Source: Candidatus Thiothrix putei (GTDB lineage Bacteria; Pseudomonadota; Gammaproteobacteria; Thiotrichales; Thiotrichaceae). From it: DNA of 64,000 nt. Each line of letters begins with the position of its first letter. Within the stretch, counting starts at the first letter, position 1. Below, one piece after another: positions 36,752 through 50,320 of this stretch. Where the stretch lies: positions 3,268,001-3,332,000 of the forward strand of contig CP124756.1 of the NCBI GenBank assembly GCA_029972225.1. Reading direction: 5' to 3'. The notes below the pieces were generated by a model. That model made no database searches. It saw only the letters and a program-made list of their open reading frames with translations, and was not told the origin of the DNA. A program made the translations under genes and the position numbers.

Positions 36752-37624
36752 CTATTGAGTACACGTGACACAGCCCGGCTTGCCTACCGAACGCACTTTA
36801 CGTACTTGTGCCCAGACACCAAAAGTTGCTTCATAGCGCACATCCAAAATCTTGACCATATCACCTTGCTGAAAACCACCCATGGTGCGCTTGCCATAAG
36901 GCTGATCATAAATGCCGTGAATTTTTTGGGTGCGATATTGCCCGCCAATAACAGGCAGGCCACTGTCTGGTGCAATATGTAAACGCTGCCCATGCCAACC
37001 TTGCTCACGCAACTCTCCCAAATAAATCCAAGCGACTGTCCCCACCGGTAAAGGCTGACCACGTGGCACTTCATCGGGAATCGCCACAGAAACCCCCGCC
37101 TCCGCATTTTCTTGGAAATTTGCCGCAAATTGGAGGTTGGCCTCGCTTACTGGTTGTTTTATGAAAACTTCCGAACGATTGGCTTGTGCCACCCGCTCAT
37201 CATCGCTGGCCTGAATGGCTTTAAACTTTTTAACCATTGACTTCGGTGTCAGCGCCGTTTTTTGCTTAACGGCAACGGAGCGGGTGACTGATACTGCCGA
37301 GAAATCTTGTCCCACGCGCATCAAGTCGATCACAGCAGGACTATTCAATGCAACGGGAATACGCACCACTTGAGTGGGCGGTGGCGGCAGCGGAACGCGG
37401 CTCGTGCGCACCACGTGCAGCGGCTTTACATCTTGTAAGGTACTGCTTAACACCGATGGGGTTGGAGACAACGCCTCATTTGCCTCCAACGCCGTAAGAC
37501 GCTGGTAGAAATACCCTAAACCTGCCAACGTGCTGGCCTGCACAGCCGCTATCGGCCCCCAGATCACGAGCTGTTTGGCATGACGTTCCCACCACGACAC
37601 TTTTTTGATTATCAGTTGCGCCAC
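36752..37624 (-). CDS. Membrane-anchored protein with C-terminal SH3-like region
   Basis: 290 residues, GTG start with AAGGAG upstream. One predicted membrane segment around residues 18-38 (LVIWGPIAAVQASTLAGLGY) and a proline-rich linker lead to a C-terminal beta-rich part (about 190-285). That part resembles bacterial SH3 repeats, with PYGKRTMGGFQQGDMVKILDVRY and a final CVTC pair. The function is unknown; a periplasmic binding role is a guess from topology. Confidence 0.6.
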   Translation of the reverse strand: MAQLIIKKVSWWERHAKQLVIWGPIAAVQASTLAGLGYFYQRLTALEANEALSPTPSVLSSTLQDVKPLHVVRTSRVPLPPPPTQVVRIPVALNSPAVIDLMRVGQDFSAVSVTRSVAVKQKTALTPKSMVKKFKAIQASDDERVAQANRSEVFIKQPVSEANLQFAANFQENAEAGVSVAIPDEVPRGQPLPVGTVAWIYLGELREQGWHGQRLHIAPDSGLPVIGGQYRTQKIHGIYDQPYGKRTMGGFQQGDMVKILDVRYEATFGVWAQVRKVRSVGKPGCVTCTQ

Positions 37625-37747
37625 GCAAAACTCCTTGTAGTTGCACCTACGCCATTTCCTTTTTCTACATAAAGCAGTGTAAGATGCAAACTACATTCCA
37701 GATAAAGAATAGGAATTTTCAGCTTAGTGGTGGATTTGCGTTAGTCA

Positions 37748-38416
37748 CTACACCTCACTCCACATCCGCAGCAAATTAATATGCACGGTGCTGACGCTGG
37801 CAGCCTCATCTGACTGGGGTAATTTTGCTATCACGCCTTCGCGGGCTTTGGCTAATTGGTAGAGCAACTCACGTTGCTGCGGATCTTTCACCAAACTTTG
37901 CGCCCACGTAACCGCAACCAAACGAAAACCTTTGGTCACTTCCGCGACCTTGTGCCAACTGCCAGAATCATATACCACTGCATCACCAGCTTCCCCGCGT
38001 ATTTTTTCTTCCCCATAAGCGGTACGGATGACGATTTCTCCCCCTTCGTAGTCGTCATTCAGAAAAACAGTCGTAGACACATCGGTACGGTAACGCCCCG
38101 ACATTGGCCCCATGACCGGATCGTCTACGTGGAAACCATACGTCATCCCCGGCAAATAACGGGCATAAAACGCCGTTGCCACCCGCAACGGCATCACCGC
38201 TGCCTGATATTCCGGGTGTTGCACCAAGGGCGACATTACCATCGCATTCAAACGCCGATGCAAGGGGCTGTTCGGGGAAAGCTCTTGGTTGTACTTCACC
38301 TTAGCCGCCTCCATCCCCGCCGAAAAGCGCCCATCCACGAATTCACCCGTGGCAAGCAATTCTTGCACTTCTTTCACACGCTGTGCATCAAGAACATTTT
38401 TAATCAGTAAGAGCAT
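37748..38416 (-). CDS. PiuC/YbiX-type Fe(II)-dependent PKHD hydroxylase
   Basis: 222 residues from the ATG at 38416 (MLLLIKNVLDAQ), preceded by AAAGGAA. The iron ligands HxD are in GFHVDDPVMG and the distal histidine in SGSWHKVAEVTKG, with the 2-oxoglutarate arginine in FRLVAVTW. Characterised relatives are tied to iron uptake, but no TonB receptor is adjacent here. Second Fe(II)/2-oxoglutarate enzyme in this region. Confidence 0.88.
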   Translation of the reverse strand: MLLLIKNVLDAQRVKEVQELLATGEFVDGRFSAGMEAAKVKYNQELSPNSPLHRRLNAMVMSPLVQHPEYQAAVMPLRVATAFYARYLPGMTYGFHVDDPVMGPMSGRYRTDVSTTVFLNDDYEGGEIVIRTAYGEEKIRGEAGDAVVYDSGSWHKVAEVTKGFRLVAVTWAQSLVKDPQQRELLYQLAKAREGVIAKLPQSDEAASVSTVHINLLRMWSEV

Positions 38417-38482
38417 GGCATTTCCTTTCAAAGCCGGAATCGGGTAATCTGCCCGCAAGACAGAAGCATAGGTTAAAGAGTG

Positions 38483-38800
38483 ATGCAATTACGGATACAA
38501 ATCAACGACACCACACGCGATATTGACGTGCCAGATTTTATGCTGACAGAAGGCGAAGACTTTTTTGCCCAAATGGATCGGGACATGAGCAAAGGCTATC
38601 AAATGAGCCGGAAGTGGGTAGACAACCCCGATCAGGAACAACGTTGTCAAATTGTGGCAGACAAAATTCTGACGGCACTTTCCAATGGCAATCAAAAAAG
38701 CGGGACGCTAATGGCAGCCTACATTCTCAAGCGGATGCCGCAAGTACGCGAAATCCACATGAATACCGAAGGCGATATGCTGGGGCATGAGTTGCTCTAA
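38483..38800 (+). CDS. Hypothetical protein
   Basis: 105 residues from ATG 38483, a GTG directly before it being an alternative. Acidic, soluble, with DFMLTEGEDFFAQMDRDM and a QKSGTLMAAYILKRMP segment; no known motif. It is isolated on the plus strand between two minus-strand genes, and ends 6 bp from the soxA stop (convergent). Confidence 0.6.
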   Translation: MQLRIQINDTTRDIDVPDFMLTEGEDFFAQMDRDMSKGYQMSRKWVDNPDQEQRCQIVADKILTALSNGNQKSGTLMAAYILKRMPQVREIHMNTEGDMLGHELL

Positions 38801-38806
38801 AAACAA

Positions 38807-39589
38807 TCAATACCTAATGGCAGGCGTTTCAATCTTCAACCCGTTGGAACGCGCCATAAGATACGCCCCCAACAATTTACTTTCTTCCGCATCCGGCGCA
38901 AACGGCTCGGCACGCATCAACACCAAACACTGCTTAATCCGCAAGTCGAGGTTTGCCATTTCGCCGGTATCCAAACGGTAAGCGGGGAAACCATTACCCT
39001 GCCCCTGACTGATCTTTTGCCCACGAATAAATTGCCCCGGATAACTGTCATGGCAATGGGCGCACGACATATCAATCAAGCCAAAGCGTATGTGATAAAG
39101 CTCCTCGCCTTTTTTCAGCAAATCCGCCATTTCGCCATCGGTTTGCACATTCACCGGTTCACCCACCGCCAGATGCCGCACAAACGTTTCCAAGGCAATC
39201 AATTCAGCGGAATAGGCTGGCAATGGCGTTTCGCCCGACTGCTTTTCACGGCAAATATTGATGCGATCATCTAACCGCACAATGCCGCCCAAAGCTTTAT
39301 CGTAAATCGGGTAACGGGCAAGGTTTTTCACATCCAGCTTTTCACCCGTTTCACCGTGGCAACTGGCGCACGATTTGCCTGAAGCGGGTGACTGATTAAA
39401 CAGCTCACGCCCCTGCTCAACCGCAATAAAGCCGGTGTTTTCAACCTCATCATCTTGCATGGCACGGGTTTCATCCTTGACGAACTCATACCCCGACTTA
39501 GCGGGCTTAGGCGCTTCTGCTAAGGCATTGCCAGCGCTTGCCAGCAACAAACCGCTCACCAATAAGCGTGATAACGTGCGTGTAATCAT
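38807..39589 (-). CDS. soxA: SoxA, diheme cytochrome c of the Sox thiosulfate-oxidising system
   Basis: 260 residues with a Sec signal peptide (cleaved after GNALA). Two CxxCH sites, CASCHGE and CAHCHDS, make it a diheme SoxA. The active-site cysteine that ligates the catalytic haem lies in RIKQCLVLMRAEPF. With SoxX it attaches thiosulfate to the SoxYZ carrier in the periplasm. It starts in an ATGA overlap with soxX. Confidence 0.94.
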   Translation of the reverse strand: MITRTLSRLLVSGLLLASAGNALAEAPKPAKSGYEFVKDETRAMQDDEVENTGFIAVEQGRELFNQSPASGKSCASCHGETGEKLDVKNLARYPIYDKALGGIVRLDDRINICREKQSGETPLPAYSAELIALETFVRHLAVGEPVNVQTDGEMADLLKKGEELYHIRFGLIDMSCAHCHDSYPGQFIRGQKISQGQGNGFPAYRLDTGEMANLDLRIKQCLVLMRAEPFAPDAEESKLLGAYLMARSNGLKIETPAIRY

Positions 39590-40056
39590 TTGAGTGTTAC
39601 CAAGTAAGCGATGACATCTTCCACATCCTGAGCAGCGAGGAAGGTTCTGCCCTCATACCCCTTGCCGGGACGATTAATCAGACTGGGGTCACGGTAAAAA
39701 CCCGGCATAATCGAATTCGGGTTCAAATGGCGCGAATCCACTACCCGCAAGCGCAATTGTGGCTCTGCCAAGCGTTTGGCAATGCCAGATAATGGCGGAG
39801 CAATCGTGCCGTAAGCTTCCACGCCCTTAATCGGCAATTCGTGACAGGCTAAACAATTCCCGCGAGCCGCATCCGCAACGACTTTCTCGCCACGTAGCGC
39901 CTCGCCTTTTAAACCGCACAACGGCGCTGGAATTGAATAATTGACCATCTCCCATTTGCAATACGCTTCAGGCGGGGGTGGAACACCCTCAGCTTCCGCC
40001 GCCAAACCGGGAGTCGTTGCAAATAGCAGGAAAATTAAGGTGTTTAGAGTTTTCAT
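39586..40056 (-). CDS. soxX: SoxX, monoheme cytochrome c
   Basis: 156 residues, signal peptide ending at PGLAAEA, single haem motif CLACHELP and distal methionine in NSIMPGFYRDP, typical of SoxX. Forms the SoxXA enzyme with the overlapping soxA. No soxB, soxYZ or soxCD is in the window. A GTG directly before the ATG is possible as start. Confidence 0.93.
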   Translation of the reverse strand: MKTLNTLIFLLFATTPGLAAEAEGVPPPPEAYCKWEMVNYSIPAPLCGLKGEALRGEKVVADAARGNCLACHELPIKGVEAYGTIAPPLSGIAKRLAEPQLRLRVVDSRHLNPNSIMPGFYRDPSLINRPGKGYEGRTFLAAQDVEDVIAYLVTLK

Positions 40057-40110
40057 CACGTCATTCTATGCCTCTGCGCCCAAACAAACTTGATTTAAGT
40101 CAAACTAAGT

Positions 40111-40689
40111 TTAGGCGAAAATAATCCACGTGGTAGCAATATATTTCACCCCTGACTGCATCACACCCGCGCGGTGTTCATGCGTCCAAAACGGGGGAAA
40201 TAATACCAATTTGCCTTTCTCTGGCTGCACACTGAGATTTTGAAACAAAAAATCCGTGGAACCACCCGCCTCCACTGGCACATCGTTCAAATACCACAAC
40301 GCTACCAATTGACGCATCGCAAACTGATGACTGCCGCCATCAATGTGCCAGTGGTAATACTCGCCCGGCTGATAACGTTGCAAATTATAGCCCATGTCTT
40401 TAAACGGGCCTTTGAAATACGGAAACATTTCACGGAACTCCCGCAACGCCAACGCCAGCGAACGGTGCAAATTATTATCCACATCTTTCCAATGCGGCTT
40501 ATCGTCGCCGCTCACAAAAATATCGGTGGTTTTCTTCACGCTTTGGTTGCTGCCCATATCCTGACCGATACGCCCCGCGTATTGATCCGCCAGATTCTGC
40601 TCGAAACGTGCCACCATGTTGTCACACAAAAATCCCGGCAACGCATCGCTCTGTTCAAAAATAAACGAATTCGGCGCTAATTCACGCAT
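40111..40689 (-). CDS. 2-oxoglutarate/Fe(II) oxygenase, prolyl-hydroxylase type
   Basis: 192 residues. Metal ligands are visible as HWHIDGG (HxD) and, downstream, HEHRAGVM, and the 2-oxoglutarate region VKYIATTW. The overall layout matches small prolyl 4-hydroxylase-like proteins. The substrate is unknown. Third Fe(II)/2-oxoglutarate enzyme within 6.5 kb. Confidence 0.83.
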   Translation of the reverse strand: MRELAPNSFIFEQSDALPGFLCDNMVARFEQNLADQYAGRIGQDMGSNQSVKKTTDIFVSGDDKPHWKDVDNNLHRSLALALREFREMFPYFKGPFKDMGYNLQRYQPGEYYHWHIDGGSHQFAMRQLVALWYLNDVPVEAGGSTDFLFQNLSVQPEKGKLVLFPPFWTHEHRAGVMQSGVKYIATTWIIFA

Positions 40690-40716
40690 AACACAACCTA
40701 TCCATCAACTTGGGAA

Positions 40717-41640
40717 TCATACCCAAACTTTACGCGACTCTGCCCGCCCCTGCCACCGATATAACCACACACTACACCCCAACGTCAGGCTATAAACCAA
40801 CAACGACCCCGCCACAATGCCCAACCAGCCATCCCATGCCCAAAAAGGCGCAAGCACAAACCCGCCGACACTTGCCCCCATGTAATAAAACACCAAATAC
40901 AACGATGACGCACTCGCCCGCGCCTGCAACGCATGATGGCTCACCCAACTACTTGCCAGCGAATGCGTCAGGAAAAAGCCCAAACTGCTCACCATAAACC
41001 CCCACACAATCGCATACAGGTGCGGAATCAGCGTCAACAGCGTGCCGCCCATCAACAACACAATTCCCAAACCCATTCCCACCGGCGCGGAAAAATACTG
41101 CGTCACCCGCCCCGACAATGCCGCCGCCAACGTACCGCTTAAATACGTCAGAAACAGCAAACCCAGCGCGTGCGGCGACAAATGATACGGTGCAGCCGCC
41201 AACACAAAGGTAATGTAACTGTACTGATTCAGGAAAATCATAAAGTTACCACCCGCAATCAAAAACGCCACCAGCAATACCGGATTACGCAAATGCCCTC
41301 CCATATCCCGCGCAATGTGTACCGGATGCAAGGGTTTCGGGTGAAAATTCTGCGACTTCGGCAACAGCCACACAAACACCGCCAGCAACACCGCACTCAA
41401 CACCCCCATTGCCCCAAACGCCGCCGCCCAACCCAAATATTCCCCCACAAAACCGCCCAGCATACGCCCCGTCACCCCGCCAAGACTGTTCGCACTGATG
41501 TACACCCCCACCGCCAATACCACCGCTTTGCTGGTAAATTCATCGCCCATGTACGCAATCGCAATCGCAGGCAGCCCGCCCAAAAACAAGCCCCGCAACC
41601 CACGTAATACCAACAAACTCGTGTAACTTTCCACCTGCGA
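40717..41640 (-). pseudogene. MFS transporter, N-terminal part deleted (YnfM-like)
   Basis: About 308 codons of an MFS permease. It keeps the later helices and loops, including the conserved LRGLRGLFLGGLPAIAIAY and LGWAAAFGAMGVLSAVLL, down to the C-terminus KVWV. The N-terminal two to three helices and the start are missing. The open frame continues beyond about 41640 only as antisense of the adjacent LysR gene (SSGGTKSRTMTAKSSS). A deletion joined the two genes. Confidence 0.8.
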
Positions 41641-42172
41641 CAATGCCAAGGTCGTGCAAGTGATCGAAGGCGGTACATGGCAATTGCAACAAATGCTGGA
41701 AAGCGGCGAACTGGATTTGGCCGTCATCGTGCGCGATTTTGTTCCACCCGAACTCGAAGCGGTCACGATTCAACGTGAAGAAATGCGCGTGATCGTGCCC
41801 AAAGAACACCCTTTCGCCTACCAAGCCAGCGTCAGTCTGCCCGAATTTTTCGCTGAAGAACTGGTGATGTTCCGCCCCGGCTATTTCCACCGCAAAATCA
41901 TCGACCGCCTGGCGCAAGAAGCCGGTGTTACCCCGAAAATCGGTTTTGAAACCAACCTGTTACCGCTGATTAAGTCGATTATCAAACAAGGGTTTGGCAT
42001 TTCCACCCTGCTGACGATGGTGGTAAAAGAAGAACCCGAACTGGTCGATTTACCGTTTGAACAACCGTTGTGGCTGGATTTGTGCATCGCTTGCGACGAG
42101 AAGGCTATTTATCACGCGCCAATCGTGCCTTTGTCGATTTCCTGCTGGAGCAAAGCACTCACTGAAGCATAA
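41641..42172 (+). pseudogene. LysR-type regulator, DNA-binding domain deleted
   Basis: Only the effector-binding domain remains: it opens NAKVVQVIEGGTW and continues ESGELDLAVIVRDF, GFETNLLPLIKSIIKQGFG and so on to the end, about 176 codons. The helix-turn-helix and linker (about 110-120 residues) are lost, together with the start of the divergent MFS gene. An internal ATG could express a fragment, but it could not bind DNA. Confidence 0.82.
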
Positions 42173-42177
42173 ACACG

Positions 42178-43434
42178 CTATTGTTTGCGCAAAGCAGCCA
42201 GTTTTTCACGAATCTTAATTTCTAAGCCACGTTCAACCGGCTCATAATAACGCCGCCCTTTTAACTCATCCGGGAAATAGTTTTCACCCGACGCATACGC
42301 ATTCTGCTCATCGTGTGCATAGCGATAGCCTTTGCCGTAATCCAGCGCCTTCATCAGTTTGGTGGGTGCATTACGCAAATGCAGCGGCACATCCAGCGAA
42401 CCGGACTGTTGCGCATCCGCCCGCGCCAATTTGTAAGCGCTGTATACGGCATTGCTTTTGGGCGCACACGCCAAATACACCACCGCTTGCGCAATCATCA
42501 ACTCGCCTTCTGGGCTGCCTAAACGCTCGTAAGCATCCCAAGCATTCAGCGCCAACTGCAAACCACGCGGGTCGGCATTGCCAATATCCTCACTCGCCAT
42601 GCGCACCACCCGCCGCGCAATGTACAAAGGGTCACAACCGCCATCTAACATCCGGCACAGCCAATACAACGCCGCATCGGGGTCAGTGCCGCGCACCGAC
42701 TTGTGTAAGGCTGAAATCTGCTCGTAAAACAAATCGCCGCCCTTGTCGAAACGCCGCAGCGATTCCGCCACCACTTCCTTGACGGTCGTATCCGTTATCT
42801 GCAAACCATCCGGGGTTTCTTCCGCCAAATCCGCAGCCATTTCCAACCAGTTCAGCGCCCGCCGTGCATCGCCATCGGCTGCCACTGCCAACGCATCCAA
42901 AACACCAGCACTGGCCTGTAATGGCAATGCGCCCAAACTTTTCACGCTATCTTGTAACGCACGCTGTAACACTTGCTTGATGTCATCCGCTAACAGAGAA
43001 CGCAACACGTAGGTACGCACCCGTGATAACAGCGCATTATTCAATTCAAAGGAAGGATTTTCAGTAGTCGCGCCAATAAACAGCAAGGTGCCGTCTTCGA
43101 TATGCGGCAAAAACGCATCTTGCTGCGCCTTATTGAAACGGTGTACTTCATCCACAAACAGCACCGTTACACGTCCGAATTGCTCACGGTTTTGCCGTGC
43201 CACTTCAACAGCCGCACGAATTTCCTTCACACCTGCCAATACGGCTGACAGCGTAAGAAATTCAGCATTCCAATAATGGGTAATGAGTCGTGCCAAGGTG
43301 GTTTTGCCGGTTCCGGGTGGCCCCCAGAACAGCATGGAGTGCGGGCGGGATTCTTCGATGGCTCGCCGCAACGGTTTGCCAGCGGCAAGCAGATGAAGCT
43401 GCCCGGCGTACTCATCGAGCGTCGCCGGGCGCAT
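42178..43434 (-). CDS. rarA: Replication-associated recombination protein RarA
   Basis: AAA+ ATPase (MgsA/RarA) acting at stalled replication forks, 418 residues from ATG 43434. Walker A is GPPGTGKT, Walker [15 protein letters not shown], sensor [12 protein letters not shown], arginine finger in LSRVRTYVL and the C-terminal domain [14 protein letters not shown]. Family members usually begin about a dozen residues earlier (IPLAER-type). Here those codons exist, but only a non-standard start is available, so the N-terminus is uncertain. Confidence 0.92.
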   Translation of the reverse strand: MRPATLDEYAGQLHLLAAGKPLRRAIEESRPHSMLFWGPPGTGKTTLARLITHYWNAEFLTLSAVLAGVKEIRAAVEVARQNREQFGRVTVLFVDEVHRFNKAQQDAFLPHIEDGTLLFIGATTENPSFELNNALLSRVRTYVLRSLLADDIKQVLQRALQDSVKSLGALPLQASAGVLDALAVAADGDARRALNWLEMAADLAEETPDGLQITDTTVKEVVAESLRRFDKGGDLFYEQISALHKSVRGTDPDAALYWLCRMLDGGCDPLYIARRVVRMASEDIGNADPRGLQLALNAWDAYERLGSPEGELMIAQAVVYLACAPKSNAVYSAYKLARADAQQSGSLDVPLHLRNAPTKLMKALDYGKGYRYAHDEQNAYASGENYFPDELKGRRYYEPVERGLEIKIREKLAALRKQ

Positions 43435-43451
43435 ACGTTCAGCTAACGGGA

Positions 43452-44090
43452 TCAGGAAGCTTTCCCGATCACGTCAGCCCCTTTGGGTGGCGTGAAATTA
43501 AAGCGGCTCTTGTCGATGTCAATATCGGTGCGCAAGCCTTGGAATTTAATGTAGGTTTGCTGCCCGAATTTATCGCCCAGAATCATCTCTTCCACACCGG
43601 TCGCGCTAATGCCCAAATCCATCGTGGTAAAATCAGAATCCTGCTTCTTCGGCGTCAAGCGGAACCATTCCAGTGTGCTGCCTTCGGCTTCCATTTCCTG
43701 CACATTGAATTGTTTGTTGACAGGTTGTTTTTGAGTCAGCATCCCAACCGGCGCGGCGGATAAGGCTTGCGCCATCGGTTTAACCGTTACCTGATCCAGC
43801 TCCACATCGTAAACCCACACGTTTTTGCCATCCGCAACGATTTCGTGCTTGTCCGGTGCGGCGTATTCCCAACGGAATTTACCGGGGCGTGACAAGAATA
43901 CGTTACCACTGGACGATTGACGCACCGCGCCTTTTTCATCAACCACTTGCTGGGTAAAAGCCGCTTGCATCGTGTTGATTTTCGTAAAGAACTCATCAAG
44001 TTTTGCCCGACCGTCAGCCCATGCACTGCTGCTCATTAAGCCCGTCGCCAACAGTACTGCCAGTGTTTTCGTAAACGTTGCTTTCATCAT
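43452..44090 (-). CDS. lolA: Outer-membrane lipoprotein carrier LolA
   Basis: Periplasmic chaperone that moves lipoproteins from LolCDE to LolB. About 212 residues from ATG 44090 (an ATG directly after it is equally placed behind GAGG). It has a Sec signal peptide ending SSAWA and the LolA core with [22 protein letters not shown]. It follows ftsK and precedes rarA, the common gammaproteobacterial order ftsK-lolA-rarA. Confidence 0.95.
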   Translation of the reverse strand: MMKATFTKTLAVLLATGLMSSSAWADGRAKLDEFFTKINTMQAAFTQQVVDEKGAVRQSSSGNVFLSRPGKFRWEYAAPDKHEIVADGKNVWVYDVELDQVTVKPMAQALSAAPVGMLTQKQPVNKQFNVQEMEAEGSTLEWFRLTPKKQDSDFTTMDLGISATGVEEMILGDKFGQQTYIKFQGLRTDIDIDKSRFNFTPPKGADVIGKAS

Positions 44091-44104
44091 TAACCTCATG
44101 TTAT

Positions 44105-47703
<3,599 letters not shown>

Positions 47704-47712
47704 AGGAACGGC

Positions 47713-48462
47713 GTGCTACCACGATCCCTTAGCCTCACTTTACTCAATCCCACCTGGTCGGAAGAACCCTTCCCTCCCGTGGAAATGGCGTGGGAAGAAC
47801 CCAACGGCTTATTAGCCGTCGGCGGGGATTTAAGCGTGACTCGCCTGAAAAATGCGTATCGTGCAGGTATTTTCCCGTGGTTTGGGCCACGGGAACCCAT
47901 TTACTGGTGGTCACCGAATCCACGCACGGTACTCTTTCCACACAACATTCGCATGACCCGTAGTTTGCGTAAATCACTGCGCAACAAAGGCTATCGCATC
48001 ACCTTTGATACTTGCTTTGCCGATGTCGTTGACGCGTGTGCTGCCCCTCGCGCTTATACTGCCGAAACATGGATTACGCACGAAATGCACACCGCATACT
48101 GCATGTTACACGCCCACGACATTGCCCATTCGCTAGAGGTATGGAATCCGGCGGGTGAGCTGGTCGGCGGCTTATACGGTGTAGCAACCGGCGGCGTATT
48201 CAGTGGCGAATCCATGTTCAGCCGTGAACCGGATACCTCCAAAATTGCCATGGTAGCCTTAGCCTGGCACTTACAATGTTGGGGCTTTGCCGTGATCGAC
48301 TGCCAAATTGAGAACCCGCACCTGATGAGCATGGGCGCGGAAAACATTTCCCGCAGCGCCTATCTGAAGATTTTGCAGGATAATTTACACATTCCCCCGC
48401 CACGCTATTGGGTCGCGGATACTCATGCTGACCTTTCCCATTGGGAACCACAAGCGACTTAA
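47713..48462 (+). CDS. aat: Leucyl/phenylalanyl-tRNA-protein transferase
   Basis: N-degron enzyme that adds Leu or Phe to N-terminal Lys/Arg of proteins destined for ClpAP. 249 residues, GTG start with AAGGAACG upstream. Family segments are GLLAVGGDLSVTRL, YRAGIFPWF, WWSPNPRTVLFP and GVFSGESMFSREPDTSKIA. Downstream of trxB by 9 bp, a conserved neighbour pair. Confidence 0.95.
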   Translation: MLPRSLSLTLLNPTWSEEPFPPVEMAWEEPNGLLAVGGDLSVTRLKNAYRAGIFPWFGPREPIYWWSPNPRTVLFPHNIRMTRSLRKSLRNKGYRITFDTCFADVVDACAAPRAYTAETWITHEMHTAYCMLHAHDIAHSLEVWNPAGELVGGLYGVATGGVFSGESMFSREPDTSKIAMVALAWHLQCWGFAVIDCQIENPHLMSMGAENISRSAYLKILQDNLHIPPPRYWVADTHADLSHWEPQAT

Positions 48463-48487
48463 ACAATAACACACAGGGCTAAGCACA

Positions 48488-49144
48488 ATGTTTGACGACG
48501 AACAACCCAGACCACCGTTCAGTGCCGAAGAACTCCGTATCCTCGGTTGCCTGATGGAAAAGCAACTCACCACGCCCGCCAGCTATCCGCTGACCTTCAA
48601 TTCCCTGATGAACGCCTGCAACCAAAAAAGCAGCCGCGAACCCACCATGAATTTGACCGAAGGTGTGGTCGGGCATACCGCTAAAGTGCTGGTGGAGGGC
48701 GGTTGGACTGCAATCCAATACAGCGAACGCGCCCAGCGCGTGGAACATAAAGTCGACCGTCGCCTGAAACTAAACCGCCAACAGCAAGCGGTTCTGTGCG
48801 TACTATTGCTACGCCGCCCACAAACACTCAATGAAATCAAAACCCGCACCGAGCGCATGGCAGACTTTGCCAACACTGATGAAATCCGTGAGATTTTAGA
48901 GGCATGGATGGCAGCCGAAAAACCGCTGGCAGTGCGTTTGCCTGCGGGTGCGGGGCGGCGTGAAGACCGCTATTTTCATACGCTTGGCACTGAAACGTTG
49001 GACGAATTGCAAACCACTGAACCCGCCAGCCCTACTGCCAGCAGTCATAGCAGTACGCCCCGCCAAGACCATTATGCCCAACTGGAAGCACGGGTAGCCG
49101 CTCTGGAACAACGGCTGGCAGCGTTGGAAAGCCAGTTGCTTTAA
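48488..49144 (+). CDS. yceH: YceH family protein (DUF480)
   Basis: 218 residues with two winged-helix-like units typical of YceH: EELRILGCLMEKQLTTPASYPL at the N-terminus (N-terminal unit) and LLLRRPQTLNEIKTRTERM in the middle. The C-terminus is a short coiled coil (LEARVAALEQRLAALESQL). Function is not established in the family. Confidence 0.9.
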   Translation: MFDDEQPRPPFSAEELRILGCLMEKQLTTPASYPLTFNSLMNACNQKSSREPTMNLTEGVVGHTAKVLVEGGWTAIQYSERAQRVEHKVDRRLKLNRQQQAVLCVLLLRRPQTLNEIKTRTERMADFANTDEIREILEAWMAAEKPLAVRLPAGAGRREDRYFHTLGTETLDELQTTEPASPTASSHSSTPRQDHYAQLEARVAALEQRLAALESQLL

Positions 49145-49156
49145 CTAAGGAATCCC

Positions 49157-49855
49157 ATGAATAAAGCAGTCATCCTTCTCAGTGGCGGACTCGATTCCAC
49201 CACTGTCCTCGCCATTGCCAAAGCGCAAGGCTATGAACCCTACGCACTCTCGTTCCGCTACGGGCAGCGCCACAGCATCGAACTCTCCTCGGCGCAGCGC
49301 GTTGCTGCCGCTATGCAGGTCAAGGAACACGTCATTGCTGATATTAACCTGCGAGCCTTCGGCGGCTCGGCATTGACGGCTGATATTGATGTTCCCAAAG
49401 GGCGCGATACTGCCGCGATGGAAGCGGCTATTCCGATTACCTACGTCCCCGCCCGCAATACCATTTTTCTGTCGTTTGCGCTCGGCTGGGCGGAAGTGCT
49501 GCAAGCTAACCATATCTTCGTGGGGGTCAACGCGCTCGACTATTCCGGCTACCCCGATTGCCGCCCCGAATTCATTAGCGCGTTTGAGACGATGGCAAAT
49601 CTTGCCACCAAAAGCGGGGTTGAGGGCAATAAACTCACCATCCACGCACCGTTAATCCAGATGAGCAAAGCCGACATTATCATCAAGGGCATGGAACTTG
49701 GCGTAGACTACAGCCTAACCAGCAGTTGCTACGACCCCAGTGATGACGGCAAACCGTGCGGGCAATGCGATTCCTGCCTGCTCCGCGCCAAGGGCTTTGT
49801 TGAGGCGGGCGTTGCTGACCCGTTATTGCTGCGCTATGCTCAAGGATCAGTCTGA
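49157..49855 (+). CDS. queC: 7-cyano-7-deazaguanine synthase QueC
   Basis: ATP-dependent enzyme making preQ0, precursor of queuosine in tRNA, 232 residues. PP-loop [21 protein letters not shown], and the zinc-binding cysteines ([17 protein letters not shown]) are visible. A second, degraded piece of its 3' end lies 490 bp downstream at 50280-50320. Confidence 0.95.
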   Translation: MNKAVILLSGGLDSTTVLAIAKAQGYEPYALSFRYGQRHSIELSSAQRVAAAMQVKEHVIADINLRAFGGSALTADIDVPKGRDTAAMEAAIPITYVPARNTIFLSFALGWAEVLQANHIFVGVNALDYSGYPDCRPEFISAFETMANLATKSGVEGNKLTIHAPLIQMSKADIIIKGMELGVDYSLTSSCYDPSDDGKPCGQCDSCLLRAKGFVEAGVADPLLLRYAQGSV

Positions 49856-49866
49856 GGAATAACCTG

Positions 49867-50211
49867 ATGAAAGACACTGAAAACCACCCTTCCGAATTCG
49901 TCTGTAAACTCCGCGCCGAACCCGATTACAGCGGCGTAACCATCATCGAAATCGAGCAGGAAGTACCGATTCAAGATTTCAATGCTGCCAAGCAACTGGC
50001 GGATGATAAAGCTGAAACACTGCTGGAAAGCGCCATGCTGCTGGCATTTCATGATGGCGACAAAGGTTTTGACTCCCCGCAGCACGGCGATGAATGCCAT
50101 GCAGGAAGCCCCATACCCGCGTATATCGACTATGCGCTGAGTCATGGTGCAACCCTGAAGATTGACATCGACAAGGGGCGCTTTATCTTTTTTTACCTCG
50201 CGGTTGCGTAA
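49867..50211 (+). CDS. Hypothetical protein
   Basis: 114 residues, acidic, with two cysteines, no signal peptide or membrane span; I do not recognise a family. Segments DFNAAKQLADDKAETLLES and AMLLAFHDGDKGFDS are visible. It lies between queC and a queC-like relic, so it may have arrived with the duplication or insertion that displaced the relic. Confidence 0.55.
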   Translation: MKDTENHPSEFVCKLRAEPDYSGVTIIEIEQEVPIQDFNAAKQLADDKAETLLESAMLLAFHDGDKGFDSPQHGDECHAGSPIPAYIDYALSHGATLKIDIDKGRFIFFYLAVA

Positions 50212-50279
50212 CGCCACCGTATTGCCGCCAGTGTGGGAAATACGCGGTTCTCAGCATTCACACACCATCTTGCTGACTT

Positions 50280-50320
50280 CGCGCTAAAGGCTTTGCCGAG
50301 GCGGGCGTTGCTGATCCCAT
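50280..50320 (+). pseudogene. Relic of a queC 3' end
   Basis: About 40 bp (CGCGCTAAAGGCTTTG…) matching queC codons for [13 protein letters not shown] with only a handful of differences, here reading RAKGFAEAGVADP. No start or flanking QueC sequence remains. The surrounding 50212-50402 stretch has no other gene. Confidence 0.65.

Noticed and set aside
40717-41766. A 349-codon MFS protein as an intact gene
   Set aside because: The first 40 or so codons are antisense to the LysR fragment and have no transmembrane character.
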